This document shows positions 7,992-16,758 of a stretch of DNA of 64,000 nucleotides, piece by piece. Source of the DNA: Streptomyces fodineus (GTDB lineage: Bacteria; Actinomycetota; Actinomycetes; Streptomycetales; Streptomycetaceae). The notes beneath the pieces were generated by a model, which was given only the letters and a program-made list of their open reading frames with translations, was not told the DNA's origin and made no database searches. A program made the position numbers and the translations under genes. The stretch is from positions 8,990,001 to 9,054,000 of the forward strand of contig NZ_CP017248.1 in NCBI RefSeq assembly GCF_001735805.1, given 5' to 3'. Numbering within the stretch: the first letter of the stretch is position 1; each line of letters begins with the position of its first letter.

Positions 7992-10331
7992 ATGGCGGAG
8001 CGGCCGGTCGCCCCGGCGGCGCCCGAACTCGTCCTGGAGACGGACGCGGGTTCCACGGTGATGAGCCCGGGCCACGAGTACCACGTCGGACGCGACCCGT
8101 TGAGCGACATCGTCCTCGACGATGCCCGGGTCTCATGGCACCACGCCGTGCTGCGCTGCGACCGTGATCGCTGGACCGTGACGGACCGGCACAGCACCAA
8201 CGGCACCTATGCCGACGGCCGCAGGATCGCCGAGTGGGGCGTGCGCCCCGGCAGCGTGATCCGCTTCGGCAACCCCGTCGACGGCCCCCGCGCGGTCCTC
8301 GCCGGCGCCCCGCGCCCCGTCCCCGACCGCCCCTCCGCGGTGTCGCTGCCCCTGCTGACCGGCACCTTCCGCCGGCCCTCCAGCGTCCGCCCGCTGCCCA
8401 CGCGCACGGTCCGCATCGGCCGGGCCGCCGACAACGACCTCGTGGTGGACGACCTGATCGTCTCCCGCCGCCACGCCGAACTGCGCGCCCACGCCGACGG
8501 CACGTACGAGATCGTCGACCTCGGCAGCCACAACGGCACCTACCTCAACGGCCGGCCCGTCTCCCGCGCGCCCGTCGGCCTGGGCGACATCGTGGGCATC
8601 GGCCACTTTGCGTTCTGCCTGGTCGGCGACGAACTCCAGGAGTACGTCGACACCGGCGAGGTCTCCCTGGACGTCCAGGACCTCACCGTCGTCGTCGACC
8701 GCAGGAGCAAGGTGCTCCTCGACGACGTGTCCTTCCCGGTGGGGGAGAAGTGCCTGCTCGCGGTGGTCGGACCGAGCGGCTCCGGCAAGTCCACGCTGCT
8801 GGGCGCCCTGACCGGGCAGCGGCCCGCCGACCGCGGCACCGTCCTGTACGACGGCCGCGACCTCTACCGCGACTACGCCGAACTGCGCCAGCGCATCGGT
8901 CTGGTCCCGCAGGACGACATCCTGCACCTCCAGCTCACCGTGCGCGCCGCCCTGTCCTACGCCGCCGAGCTCCGCTTCCCCGAGGACACGGCCCGGGCCG
9001 AGCGGCTCGCCCGGGTCGCCGAGGTCATCCGGGAACTCGGCCTCGAACAGCGCGCCGACCAGCCCGTGCACAGCCTCTCCGGCGGGCAGCGCAAGCGGGT
9101 CAGCGTGGCCCTGGAACTGCTCACCAAACCCTCGCTGCTCTTCCTGGACGAGCCGACCTCCGGCCTCGATCCCGGCATGGACCGGTCGGTGATGACCATG
9201 CTGCGCGGCCTCGCCGACGACGGCCACACCGTCATCGTGGTCACCCACAGCGTCCTCAGCCTCGGCGTCTGCGACCGCCTCCTGGTGCTCGCCCCCGGCG
9301 GCAGGGTGGCCTACTACGGGCCGCCCGACGACGCCCTCGCCTTCTTCGGCTTCGAACAGTGGCCGGAGGCCTTCGAGGCCTTCGACCGCGACCCGGAGCG
9401 CGACTGGGCGAGCGAGTACCGCGAGTCCCCGTTCCACCGGCACTACGTCACCGAGGCCACCAGCCAGCCCCACCACCCCGGCCCGGCCCCCGTCACCCGG
9501 GCCCCGCCGCCCCGCCCCCGCCGCTGGGGCGCCCAGCTCGGCACCCTGGTCCGCCGCTACACGGCCGTCCTCAGCGCCGACCGCACCTTCCTGCTGGTCA
9601 TGATCGCCCTGCCCTTCGTCATGGGTGCCATGGGCCGCGCCCTGGCCGGCGGCCGGTTCGCCCGCGACACGGCGATGAACGCGCTGCTCATCCTGTGCGT
9701 CGGCGCCGTGCTGACCGGAGCCGCCAACGCGGTGCGCGAACTCGTCAAGGAACGCGTCGTCTACCAGCGCGAACGCGCCGTCGGCCTGCCCCGGTCGGCC
9801 TATCTGATGTCCAAGGTGGTGGTGCTCGGCACGATCAGCGTCGTCCAGGCGGTCGTCCTCACCCTCGTCGCCCTCCTCGGCGTCGACCTGGACACCCCCG
9901 GCGGCAAGGGTGTCCTGCTGCCGCCGCTCGCCGAGATCGCGCCGGCCGTCGCCCTGCTCGCGCTCACGGCGATGATGCTGGGCCTGCTGGTCTCCGCACT
10001 GGTGCGCAAGGAGGAGGTGACGATGCCGCTGCTGGTGCTGCTCGCCATCGTCCAGGTCGTCTTCTGCGGAGCCCTGCTCCCGCTCAGCGGTGTACCGGGC
10101 CTGGAACAGCTGTCCTGGCTCGTGCCCTCCCGCTGGGCGCTCGGCGCCATGGCCGGCACGGTCGGGCTGTCCCGGATCGTGCCCGGCCCGCTGACCGCCG
10201 ACCCCCTCTTCCGGCACTCGACGGGCGTCTGGCTGCTCAACGTGGCCATGCTGGTGGTGCTCTGCGTCCTCTACGGGCTCGCGGTCGCCCGGCTGCTGCG
10301 CCGGCACGAGCCCGCCGTGATGCGGAAGTAG
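7992..10331 (+). CDS. double-FHA-domain ABC transporter (ATPase and permease fused)
   Basis: A 779-residue ABCG-like half transporter. Two forkhead-associated domains, which bind phosphothreonine, come first: residues about 30-92 (VGRDP, SWHHA, STNGTY) and 138-204 (IGRAADND, SRRHA, SHNGTY). The ATPase domain has Walker A GPSGSGKST (260-268), signature LSGGQ (362-366) and Walker B LLFLDE (382-387). After a Pro-rich linker the C-terminal 250 residues form an ABC-2 permease with about six membrane segments. A Ser/Thr kinase gene lies two genes downstream, so phospho-dependent control through the FHA domains is a natural inference. The cargo is unknown. Confidence 0.93.
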   Translation: MAERPVAPAAPELVLETDAGSTVMSPGHEYHVGRDPLSDIVLDDARVSWHHAVLRCDRDRWTVTDRHSTNGTYADGRRIAEWGVRPGSVIRFGNPVDGPRAVLAGAPRPVPDRPSAVSLPLLTGTFRRPSSVRPLPTRTVRIGRAADNDLVVDDLIVSRRHAELRAHADGTYEIVDLGSHNGTYLNGRPVSRAPVGLGDIVGIGHFAFCLVGDELQEYVDTGEVSLDVQDLTVVVDRRSKVLLDDVSFPVGEKCLLAVVGPSGSGKSTLLGALTGQRPADRGTVLYDGRDLYRDYAELRQRIGLVPQDDILHLQLTVRAALSYAAELRFPEDTARAERLARVAEVIRELGLEQRADQPVHSLSGGQRKRVSVALELLTKPSLLFLDEPTSGLDPGMDRSVMTMLRGLADDGHTVIVVTHSVLSLGVCDRLLVLAPGGRVAYYGPPDDALAFFGFEQWPEAFEAFDRDPERDWASEYRESPFHRHYVTEATSQPHHPGPAPVTRAPPPRPRRWGAQLGTLVRRYTAVLSADRTFLLVMIALPFVMGAMGRALAGGRFARDTAMNALLILCVGAVLTGAANAVRELVKERVVYQRERAVGLPRSAYLMSKVVVLGTISVVQAVVLTLVALLGVDLDTPGGKGVLLPPLAEIAPAVALLALTAMMLGLLVSALVRKEEVTMPLLVLLAIVQVVFCGALLPLSGVPGLEQLSWLVPSRWALGAMAGTVGLSRIVPGPLTADPLFRHSTGVWLLNVAMLVVLCVLYGLAVARLLRRHEPAVMRK

Positions 10332-10369
10332 GTGAACGCGATGGCACACACGCGGAAGCAGGCGCCCCG

Positions 10370-10912
10370 ATGACCAGTCCCGGATTCCGGCCCACGCACG
10401 TCGTGCCGCGGCGGGGCATGCCCGCCTGGGAGGCCCCCGACCCCGCGCGGCCCACCACGCCCCTCGACGGGCTGCTGCCGGTCGAGCTCGTGGAGCGGCG
10501 CGGGGACTGGGCGTACGTCCGCTGTTCCAACAGCTGGGGCGCCTGGGTCGACGGCCGCCGGCTCGTGGCCGTACCCGAGGACCCGCCCGCCGTGGAGGGC
10601 CCGGCCGGCACCGGAGATCCGCTGCCCCTGCTGGGCCGCGCCGAACAGGACCTGGCCGACTACCGGTCCGCGGTGCAGGAGCGGGCGGCCGGCGCCCTGG
10701 ACGGGGAGGACTTCGAGGACCGCACCCGGGGCCTCAGGATCGGGATCGTGGTCGACGGGGAGTCGATGTGGCTGTACGACGCCGAGGAGGGCCGCTGGGT
10801 CTACGGCGACGGACGGCGGCTGACCACCTACGCCACCGACCGGGAGGTCACCGGCGACGAGGACGCCGGGCACGCCCCGACCCGGATGGCCGCGCCCGAG
10901 GGTGAGCGCTGA
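10370..10912 (+). CDS. hypothetical protein with SH3-like N-terminal segment
   Basis: A 180-residue soluble protein between the FHA-ABC exporter and the kinase. Residues about 20-65 (LDGLLPVELVERRGDWAYVR, then SNSWGAWVDGRRL) resemble a bacterial SH3-like beta-barrel. The C-terminal half (RIGIVVDGESMWLYDAEEGR, then WVYGDGRRL) looks like a second small beta domain. Its stop overlaps the kinase start (TGATG at 10910-10914), so translation is probably coupled and the protein may be a partner or substrate of the kinase. No published function is recognised. Confidence 0.75.
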   Translation: MTSPGFRPTHVVPRRGMPAWEAPDPARPTTPLDGLLPVELVERRGDWAYVRCSNSWGAWVDGRRLVAVPEDPPAVEGPAGTGDPLPLLGRAEQDLADYRSAVQERAAGALDGEDFEDRTRGLRIGIVVDGESMWLYDAEEGRWVYGDGRRLTTYATDREVTGDEDAGHAPTRMAAPEGER

Positions 10913-11922
10913 TGGCACGCGAGACCAGCCTGTTCTCCGGCCGGCCCTCGGAACTGATCGGCCGGAAGATCGCGAGCTACCTGATCGAGAGCGAGATCGG
11001 GCGTGGCGGCATGGCCGTCGTCTACCGCGCCCGCGACCTGCGCCTGGACCGCACGGTCGCCCTCAAGCTGCTCGCCCCCGAACTCGCCCGCAACGACACC
11101 TTCCGCAAGCGCTTCACCCACGAGTCGCAGGTGGCCGCGGCGATCGACCACCCGCACATCGTGCCGGTCTTCGAGGCCGGCGAGACCGACGGCGTGCTCT
11201 ACATCGCCATGCGTCACGTCTCCGGCAGCGACCTGCGCCATCTCCTCGACCTGCGCGGACCGCTGCCGTTGCCCGACGCCGTGCGGATCGCCGGGCAGGT
11301 GGCCTCCGCCCTCGACGCCGCCCACGAGCACGGGCTGGTGCACCGGGACGTCAAGCCCGGCAACATCCTGGTCGCCGAGGGCATCGACAGCGACCACCCC
11401 GAGCACGTGTACCTCACCGACTTCGGGCTCACCAAGAAGTCGCTCTCCCTGACCGGCTTCACCAGCGTCGGCCAGTTCGTCGGCACCCTCGACTACGTGG
11501 CCCCCGAGCAGATCTCCGGCCGCCCGGTCGACGGCCGCTGCGACGTCTACGGCCTGGCCTGCGTCGTGTACGAGACCCTGGCCGGACGCCCGCCGTTCCT
11601 GCGCGACGACGACATGGCCCTGCTCTGGGCCCACCAGTACGACGACCCGCCCCCGCCGAGCGAGACCTGCCCCGGCCTCGCCCCGGCCGTCGACCCGGTC
11701 TTCGCCAAGGCCCTCGCCAAGAGCCCCGACGCCCGCTACGACACCTGCCTCGCGTTCGTCGCCGCCCTGCGGAGCGCCACGGAGCCCACCCCCGGCCCGC
11801 CCGAACCCCACCCGGCGACGGAGCCCGACACGGAGACGGACCACACGACCAAGGTCCCGGGTCCCCCGCACTGGGCCGAGCCGGTTGTTCCGGGACTGGG
11901 GCCCGCGCAAGAGATGCCCTAA
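10912..11922 (+). CDS. Hanks-type serine/threonine protein kinase (cytoplasmic)
   Basis: A 336-residue PknB-like kinase. Catalytic features are complete: glycine loop GRGGMAVVYRA (30-40), VALK with K52, HRDVKPGN with D146, DFG with D170, and VAPEQ in the activation segment. After the kinase domain comes only a Pro/Glu-rich tail (about residues 285-336). There is no membrane segment or PASTA domain, unlike PknB itself. Start and stop overlap with the upstream SH3-like gene implies coupling. Likely targets are the FHA-ABC exporter or the SH3-like protein. Its TAA shares bases with the stop of the convergent streptophobe gene. Confidence 0.93.
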   Translation: MARETSLFSGRPSELIGRKIASYLIESEIGRGGMAVVYRARDLRLDRTVALKLLAPELARNDTFRKRFTHESQVAAAIDHPHIVPVFEAGETDGVLYIAMRHVSGSDLRHLLDLRGPLPLPDAVRIAGQVASALDAAHEHGLVHRDVKPGNILVAEGIDSDHPEHVYLTDFGLTKKSLSLTGFTSVGQFVGTLDYVAPEQISGRPVDGRCDVYGLACVVYETLAGRPPFLRDDDMALLWAHQYDDPPPPSETCPGLAPAVDPVFAKALAKSPDARYDTCLAFVAALRSATEPTPGPPEPHPATEPDTETDHTTKVPGPPHWAEPVVPGLGPAQEMP

Positions 11923-13187
11923 GGCCCGCCGACCTCGCCGCGCCGGTGCACAGGGCGGGCCAGCAGTCCGCCCAGGAAGCCGGCGACCAGGCCCCACAGC
12001 GCACCCAGGCCCACCGTCCGCCACAGCTGGGGCCTGAGGAACAGTTCCCCGGACAGCCCGCCGCCCAGGTCGCCGATGCCGAGCAGGGAGAGGCCGTAGT
12101 GCGCGGAGATACGGCCCGTCAGGCAGATCATCAGGACCGTGAGGGCCAACGCCACGCCCAGATGCACGGCGTGCTGCCACAGGCGGATCCGGACCGGTGA
12201 ACAGGCCGCCATCCGGAAGGCCACGGCCAGCAGCAGGATCGCGTCCAGGGCCACCAGCCACCACCACCGGCCGTCGTGGTCGGTGAGCGAGCGCAGGTTC
12301 AGCGCGGAGACGTCCGGGGTGCGCAGGATCGCGTCCAGGACATGCGGCATCGGCAGGCCGAACGGGCCGTCCACGCGGCCGTTCCAGGTCGCTCCCATGC
12401 CGATGGTGAGGGCCAGCCAGGCCAGATTGGGCAGGCCGAGCAGAATCAGCGCGAAGTTCGCCGAGGCGTGCCCGCGGGTGGCGGCCGTGATGAGCGCGAT
12501 GACCAGGCCGACCACGGCGTACGCGAGCAGCAGGACCACCATCGCGTGCGCCGCGGGACGCACGGTCTCCTGGAACCGCAGCAGCCGCCCCGGCAGCGGC
12601 GCCCCGGGCGCGACCAGCAGCGCCAGCAGCAGCACTCCGGCCAGCCACAGCAGCCCGAACAGCACGGTCAGCGGCACGTCCGTGGTGAACCCCACCTTCG
12701 GCGCCGCCTCGAACAGCCCGGTCAGGTCGCTGAGCGTGCCGCTGCCCAGGTCCACCGCGAAGGTCTGCCGGGCGGCGAAGGCGAGCCCGATCAGCGCGAG
12801 CAGCCACAGCAGCGCGATCCGGGCGGCCCATCCGGCCAGTTCCCCGGCCGAGGCGACCGCCCGGTGCCGCAGCGGGCGCAGAAAGCCGGCGCCGGTCACC
12901 AGGGCACCGGCGAGGGTCACCGACAGCGGGATCACGGTGAGCCCGGCGTGTGTCTGCGCCAACGCACCCGCGTTGCCGGAGAGTTCCACGCTGCCGCCGA
13001 CCGCCGTGACCAGCGTCGCGGCAACCACCCGTGGGAACGCGCCGTCCGGCAGGTCCGCCGCTCCGGCCGCCCACAGCCCCAGCGCCGCCACCAGCACCAT
13101 GACGGCCAGCCCGGTCAGCACCGCGGCCACGGCGTGTGCCCAGCCGTGGCGGGAGGCGGGCCGTGCGGAGACGGTTGGAGCGCTCAC
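11919..13187 (-). CDS. streptophobe family multi-pass membrane protein
   Basis: A protein of about 422 residues, dominated by hydrophobic helices (ten or more), matching the streptophobe family of Streptomyces membrane proteins of unknown function. The start is placed at the GTG at 13187, read VSAPTVSARPASRHG, because a TANNNT box (TAGCGT, 13200-13195) ends 7 bases upstream and no ribosome-binding site is seen. A GTG three codons earlier (13196) is the alternative. It converges on the kinase gene with overlapping stops and diverges from the DUF6777 gene, hinting at a shared cell-surface role. Confidence 0.8.
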   Translation of the reverse strand: MSAPTVSARPASRHGWAHAVAAVLTGLAVMVLVAALGLWAAGAADLPDGAFPRVVAATLVTAVGGSVELSGNAGALAQTHAGLTVIPLSVTLAGALVTGAGFLRPLRHRAVASAGELAGWAARIALLWLLALIGLAFAARQTFAVDLGSGTLSDLTGLFEAAPKVGFTTDVPLTVLFGLLWLAGVLLLALLVAPGAPLPGRLLRFQETVRPAAHAMVVLLLAYAVVGLVIALITAATRGHASANFALILLGLPNLAWLALTIGMGATWNGRVDGPFGLPMPHVLDAILRTPDVSALNLRSLTDHDGRWWWLVALDAILLLAVAFRMAACSPVRIRLWQHAVHLGVALALTVLMICLTGRISAHYGLSLLGIGDLGGGLSGELFLRPQLWRTVGLGALWGLVAGFLGGLLARPVHRRGEVGGP

Positions 13188-13376
13188 GGTTGACACGCTA
13201 AGCAGCGGCCGGGCACCCCGCCTGCCGAGTGGTCCGTCCGCGTCGGCTTGCGAGTCCCACCACACTGCGACACACAATGGGATCAAAGTGCTGGCAAATG
13301 CACGCAAAACGGTTTGACTGAGAGAAGCCGCGCATCGCGCCGCGTATCGCGACGATCGCGACGGAAAGAAGTGCTC

Positions 13377-14999
13377 GTGAGCGCCGAACCTCCGTCTTCC
13401 GGCCGCCCGACCGGGCCGCCCTCCGGCCCGCTGTCCGGCTCCTCCCGGCCCCCCTCCGGACCACCGCCCGCCCAACCGCCGGGCGGCGGCGCCGGATCCA
13501 AGGGCCCGCAGGGGCCGTGGTGGAAGTCCGTACCGCGGGTGGCAACCCTCACCGCCGCCATCGTGGCCGCCGTGGCCCTCGCGGTGGTCTTCACCCGACC
13601 GGGTGGCAGCCCCTCAGCCAAGGGCGGCGAGGTCTTCCTGCAGTCCGCGAGCAGCACCGGCCAGGACCCGTTCACCCAGTCGAGCGCGCAGCAGAGTTCC
13701 GCCCCGCCCCCGCCCCCGGCCTCCACCGCGCCCTCCGGCACGACCAACGCCGTGCAGGGAGTGGACGGCGGAGCGCCCGGCCTGTACGGCGGTACCAATC
13801 GCACTCCCGCCTGCGACGTCGAGGAGCAGATCAAGTTCCTCCAGGCCGACCCGAACAAGGAGAGGGCCTTCGCCTCCGTGGTCGGCGTTCAGCCCTCCGG
13901 CGTCCCCGCCTACCTGCGCTCGCTGACCCCGGTCCAACTGCGCGTCGACACCCGGGTCACCAACCACGGCTACCGCAACGGCGCACCCACCGCCTACCAG
14001 TCGGTGCTCCAGGCGGGCACCGCCGTGCTGGTCGACAGTCATGGCGTTCCCCGCGTGCGCTGCGCCTGCGGCAACCCGCTGGTCCCGCCGGTCGCCCAGC
14101 AGACCGCGCCGAGGCTGGTCGGCCCCCGCTGGTCGGCGTACCGGCCCTCGAGCGTGGTCGTGGTGACCCCCGCGCCGACGGTCGTCAACGTCTTCGTGCT
14201 CTACGACCACCACCACAACAACTGGATCCACCGTCAGCGCGGCGACCACGACTGCCGGCACGACCGGCACGCCAAGCCGCCCCAGTTCCCGCACCCGTGG
14301 AACCCGCCTCCGCCGTGCCCGCCGGGTACGACCTGGAAGCCGGGCGAGCCGCCGCTGCCCTGCCACTCCACGCCGGGCAAGCCGAGCCCGTCGAAGCCGT
14401 CCTCCTCGAGTCCGTCCTCGTCGATCTCGTCGTCCCCGTCGTCCTCCACCTCGCCTTCCAAGTCCACCTCGCCGTCGCCGTCGAGTTCGTCGCCGTCGCC
14501 GTCCTCGTCCTCGCCGTCGTCCTCGCCGTCGAAGTCGCCGTCGCCGTCCTCGTCCTCGCCGTCGTCCTCGCCGTCGAAGTCGCCGTCGACCTCGCCGTCG
14601 TCCTCGCCGTCGAAGTCGCCGTCGACCTCGCCGTCGTCCTCGCCGTCGAAGTCGTCCTCGCCGTCGGCGACGACGCCGTCAGCGCCGCCGTCCTCGAAGT
14701 CGTCGCCGACCGCGCCGTCCTCCGCAGCGCCGGTGTCTCCGTCGGCAGCGTCTCCGTCCGCAGGGCCTCCGTCGACCGAGCAGCCGTCGTCGCAGCAGCA
14801 GACGACCGAGACGGCCCCCGCCGCGACGCCGTCCTCGGGGAATTCCGTTCCCGGCCCGGCGACCCCCGGCACGCCCGGAGAGCCGTCGGTCGCGCTCACC
14901 CAGCAGGGAACGCAGGGCCCGCCCCAGGGAACGCAGGGCCCGCCCCAGGGAACGCAAGGCCCGCCCGCCCAGGAAACGCAAGGCCCGCCCCCGACGTGA
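13377..14999 (+). CDS. DUF6777 membrane protein with Ser/Pro/Lys-rich repeat tail
   Basis: A 540-residue protein. Residues 1-50 are Pro/Gly/Ser-rich and cytoplasmic; a single membrane segment spans about 54-73 (VATLTAAIVAAVALAVV). A DUF6777-type extracytoplasmic domain follows (about 85-260, containing GLYGGTNRTPACDVEEQI and RVRCACGNPL). The last 200 residues are low-complexity SPSSSPSKSPS repeats, then four GTQGPPQ-like units. It looks like a wall-spanning or surface protein. The GTG at 13377 is chosen because GGAAAG lies 8 bases upstream; a GTG at 13371 is too close to that site. Confidence 0.85.
   Translation: MSAEPPSSGRPTGPPSGPLSGSSRPPSGPPPAQPPGGGAGSKGPQGPWWKSVPRVATLTAAIVAAVALAVVFTRPGGSPSAKGGEVFLQSASSTGQDPFTQSSAQQSSAPPPPPASTAPSGTTNAVQGVDGGAPGLYGGTNRTPACDVEEQIKFLQADPNKERAFASVVGVQPSGVPAYLRSLTPVQLRVDTRVTNHGYRNGAPTAYQSVLQAGTAVLVDSHGVPRVRCACGNPLVPPVAQQTAPRLVGPRWSAYRPSSVVVVTPAPTVVNVFVLYDHHHNNWIHRQRGDHDCRHDRHAKPPQFPHPWNPPPPCPPGTTWKPGEPPLPCHSTPGKPSPSKPSSSSPSSSISSSPSSSTSPSKSTSPSPSSSSPSPSSSSPSSSPSKSPSPSSSSPSSSPSKSPSTSPSSSPSKSPSTSPSSSPSKSSSPSATTPSAPPSSKSSPTAPSSAAPVSPSAASPSAGPPSTEQPSSQQQTTETAPAATPSSGNSVPGPATPGTPGEPSVALTQQGTQGPPQGTQGPPQGTQGPPAQETQGPPPT
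14380..14720. repeat. low-complexity SPS/SPK-coding repeats
   Basis: A run of TCG, CCG and TCC codons with AAG inserts encodes irregular Ser-Pro-Lys repeats of about 10-12 residues inside the DUF6777 gene. Read on the other strand it gives an Asp/Glu/Gly-rich open frame, which is a composition artefact. Confidence 0.85.
14904..14996 (+). repeat. four tandem GTQGPP-coding units (about 21 bp period)
   Basis: Units starting at 14904, 14925, 14946 and 14970 each begin CAGG(G/A)AACGCA and encode Q-G-T-Q-G-P-P or variants at the C-terminus of the DUF6777 protein. The first two are identical, which suggests recent expansion by slippage. Confidence 0.85.
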
Positions 15000-15106
15000 G
15001 CGGTCGTGGCCCGGCGGGCCGGGCGGGCACCGTGACGATCGCCACTGTGCCCGCCCGGCGGCCGGTGTGGGGGGACTGGTGAGCCCGGCTCGGGGTAAGA
15101 GGACAG

Positions 15107-15613
15107 ATGCAGCAGGCGACCGGCAGGACCGGGTTTCCCGAGAGAGACAGCATGACCAAGCACCTGGGCGGGGCAGTGATATCGACTGGTTTCGACGTAC
15201 CCGTGGAACCGTTGAGACGCGCGGCGCACTACACCGGAGAGCCCGGTTGCATCGCCGAGGCGCGCGCCTTCGCGTCCCGGTTCCTGGAGCAGCTGCGAAC
15301 CGAGTGGTGCGCCACCGCCGACCGCCGCGCCGACGGCGAGCTGCTGCTGCTCGTGAGCGAACTCGTCACCAACGCCGACCGGCACAGCAGCGGTCCGTAC
15401 ATCCTGGAACTGGAAGGCAGGGAAAACTCCGTCACGGTGTGTGTCTACGACAGCAGCTCCGCCCTGCCGCGCCGCTACCCCAGGGACCCCGAGCGCGTCG
15501 GACGGCACGGCATGGAGATCGTGTACGCCCTGGCCTCGGAGGTCACCGCGGAGCGCGTGCCCGTCGGCAAGCGGGTGCGCGCCCGCTTCGAACTGGATCA
15601 GTCAGGCGGCTGA
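15107..15613 (+). CDS. anti-sigma-factor-like ATP-binding protein (HATPase_c)
   Basis: A 168-residue protein with a GHKL-type ATPase fold related to SpoIIAB/RsbW. The N box is LLLVSELVTNADRHSS, the G1 box aspartate sits in VYDSSS, and GRHGMEIVYAL is the G2 region. Such proteins bind sigma factors or phosphorylate anti-anti-sigma factors, and Streptomyces has many copies. The next gene, convergent 34 bases away, encodes a SigB/SigF-type sigma factor, making a functional link attractive but unproven. ATG 15107 (AGAGG upstream) and ATG 15152 (GAGAGA upstream) are both plausible starts. Confidence 0.85.
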   Translation: MQQATGRTGFPERDSMTKHLGGAVISTGFDVPVEPLRRAAHYTGEPGCIAEARAFASRFLEQLRTEWCATADRRADGELLLLVSELVTNADRHSSGPYILELEGRENSVTVCVYDSSSALPRRYPRDPERVGRHGMEIVYALASEVTAERVPVGKRVRARFELDQSGG

Positions 15614-15647
15614 CGCGCCGCCGCGCGAGGGTCACTTCAGCGTCGCC

Positions 15648-16556
15648 TCAGGCGCAGTCGAGCTCGCCGAGCATCCCCTGGCGCAGCCGGGCGATGATCC
15701 GCTTGATCAGCCGGGACACATGCATCTGGGAGCAGCCGAGCCGTTCCCCGATCTCCGCCTGAGTGGCTTCCTCGACGAACCGCAGATGGATGATCTGCCG
15801 GTCCCGGTCGCTGAGTTCGGCCATCAGCGGTGCCAGCGCGTGGAAGTCCTCGACGAGCCGCAGCCCTTCCTCCTCCACGCCGATGAAGTCGGCGAGTACC
15901 GCCTCGCCGCCGTCCGGGCCGTCACCGGTGAACGCGGCGTCGAGGGAGGCGGAGTTGTACCCGTTCGAGGCGAGCTGGGCCTCGACGACCTCGTCCGCGG
16001 AGATGTTCATCAGCGTCGCCAGCTCGGCCACCGTCGGGTCCCGGTCCAGCCGGCTGGACAGCTCCTCGCGGGCCTTGGCCAGCTCCACCCGCAGCTCCTG
16101 GAGCCGGCGCGGGACGTGCACCGCCCAGGTGGTGTCACGGAAGAACCGTTTGATCTCGCCGACGATGTACGGCAGCGCGAAGGAGGTGAACTCCACCTCG
16201 CGGGCCAGCTCGAACCGGTCGATGGCCTTGATCAGGCCGATCATGCCGGTCTGGACGATGTCCTCCATGTCGTCGCCGCGGCCACGGAACCGTCCGGCGG
16301 CGAACCGCACCAGCGACATGTTCATCTCGATGAGGGTGTTGCGCGCGTACTGGTACGCGTGCGTGCCCTCCTCCAGCTCGGTCAGCCGGCGGAAGAACTG
16401 GCGGGACAGCTCCCGCGCGTCACGTGGTGCGACGGACGCCGGGTCCGCGATACTGGGCAGGGATCCCACGCCCGTCCTGTCCTGCTCGGTCCACTCGGCG
16501 ACCTCTGTGTCCGGCCGGATCACGGCGGTGTGCATTGCCTCTCCCATGAAAGTCAC
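15648..16556 (-). CDS. RNA polymerase sigma factor, SigB/SigF/SigG subfamily
   Basis: A 302-residue group 3 sigma factor. Region 2 includes DMEDIVQTGMIGLIKAIDRF and EFTSFALPYIVGEIKRFFRD; region 3 follows (VHVPRRLQELRVELAKA); region 4 carries the helix-turn-helix TQAEIGERLGCSQMHVSRL. Streptomyces uses this subfamily for osmotic stress and sporulation, controlled by RsbW-type anti-sigma factors such as the convergent neighbour. The GTG at 16556 has GGAGAA 4 bases upstream. Internal ATGs at 16547 and 16535 are alternatives, the latter directly behind GGGAGAGG. Confidence 0.93.
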   Translation of the reverse strand: MTFMGEAMHTAVIRPDTEVAEWTEQDRTGVGSLPSIADPASVAPRDARELSRQFFRRLTELEEGTHAYQYARNTLIEMNMSLVRFAAGRFRGRGDDMEDIVQTGMIGLIKAIDRFELAREVEFTSFALPYIVGEIKRFFRDTTWAVHVPRRLQELRVELAKAREELSSRLDRDPTVAELATLMNISADEVVEAQLASNGYNSASLDAAFTGDGPDGGEAVLADFIGVEEEGLRLVEDFHALAPLMAELSDRDRQIIHLRFVEEATQAEIGERLGCSQMHVSRLIKRIIARLRQGMLGELDCA

Positions 16557-16722
16557 GGTTCTCCGATTGCCTCGGCGGCCACTTCATGCGTTTGTCCGTA
16601 TTACCCCGAATTCAGCTTTTCATGCGTCTGTGCGGTAACGCCTACGGGCCGGGTACCCCCGGTCACGCGACGCATGCATGCGCGGCTGGGCGGTGGTTTC
16701 TTTCACGGCGCAATGCCGGGCC

Positions 16723-16751
16723 CTTGTTCTCCGCCGCTCGGCTCCTAGGCT
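16723..16751 (+). promoter_or_regulatory. promoter of the ClgR/PopR-like gene
   Basis: A -35-like CTTGTT at 16723-16728 and a -10 TAGGCT at 16746-16751 are separated by 17 bases. The -10 box ends 7 bases before the GTG at 16759, so the transcript should be leaderless. Confidence 0.55.
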
Positions 16752-16758
16752 TGCGGGG

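Noticed and set aside
14380..14720. Repetitive region considered as a CRISPR-like array
   Set aside because: Repeats are irregular, contiguous and in-frame coding for Ser/Pro/Lys; there are no unique spacers.
14234..15508. Long acidic Asp/Glu/Gly-rich open frame on the minus strand opposite the DUF6777 gene
   Set aside because: It is the antisense shadow of Ser/Pro/Lys codon repeats; no start signal, and the plus-strand protein has a membrane segment and recognised domain.
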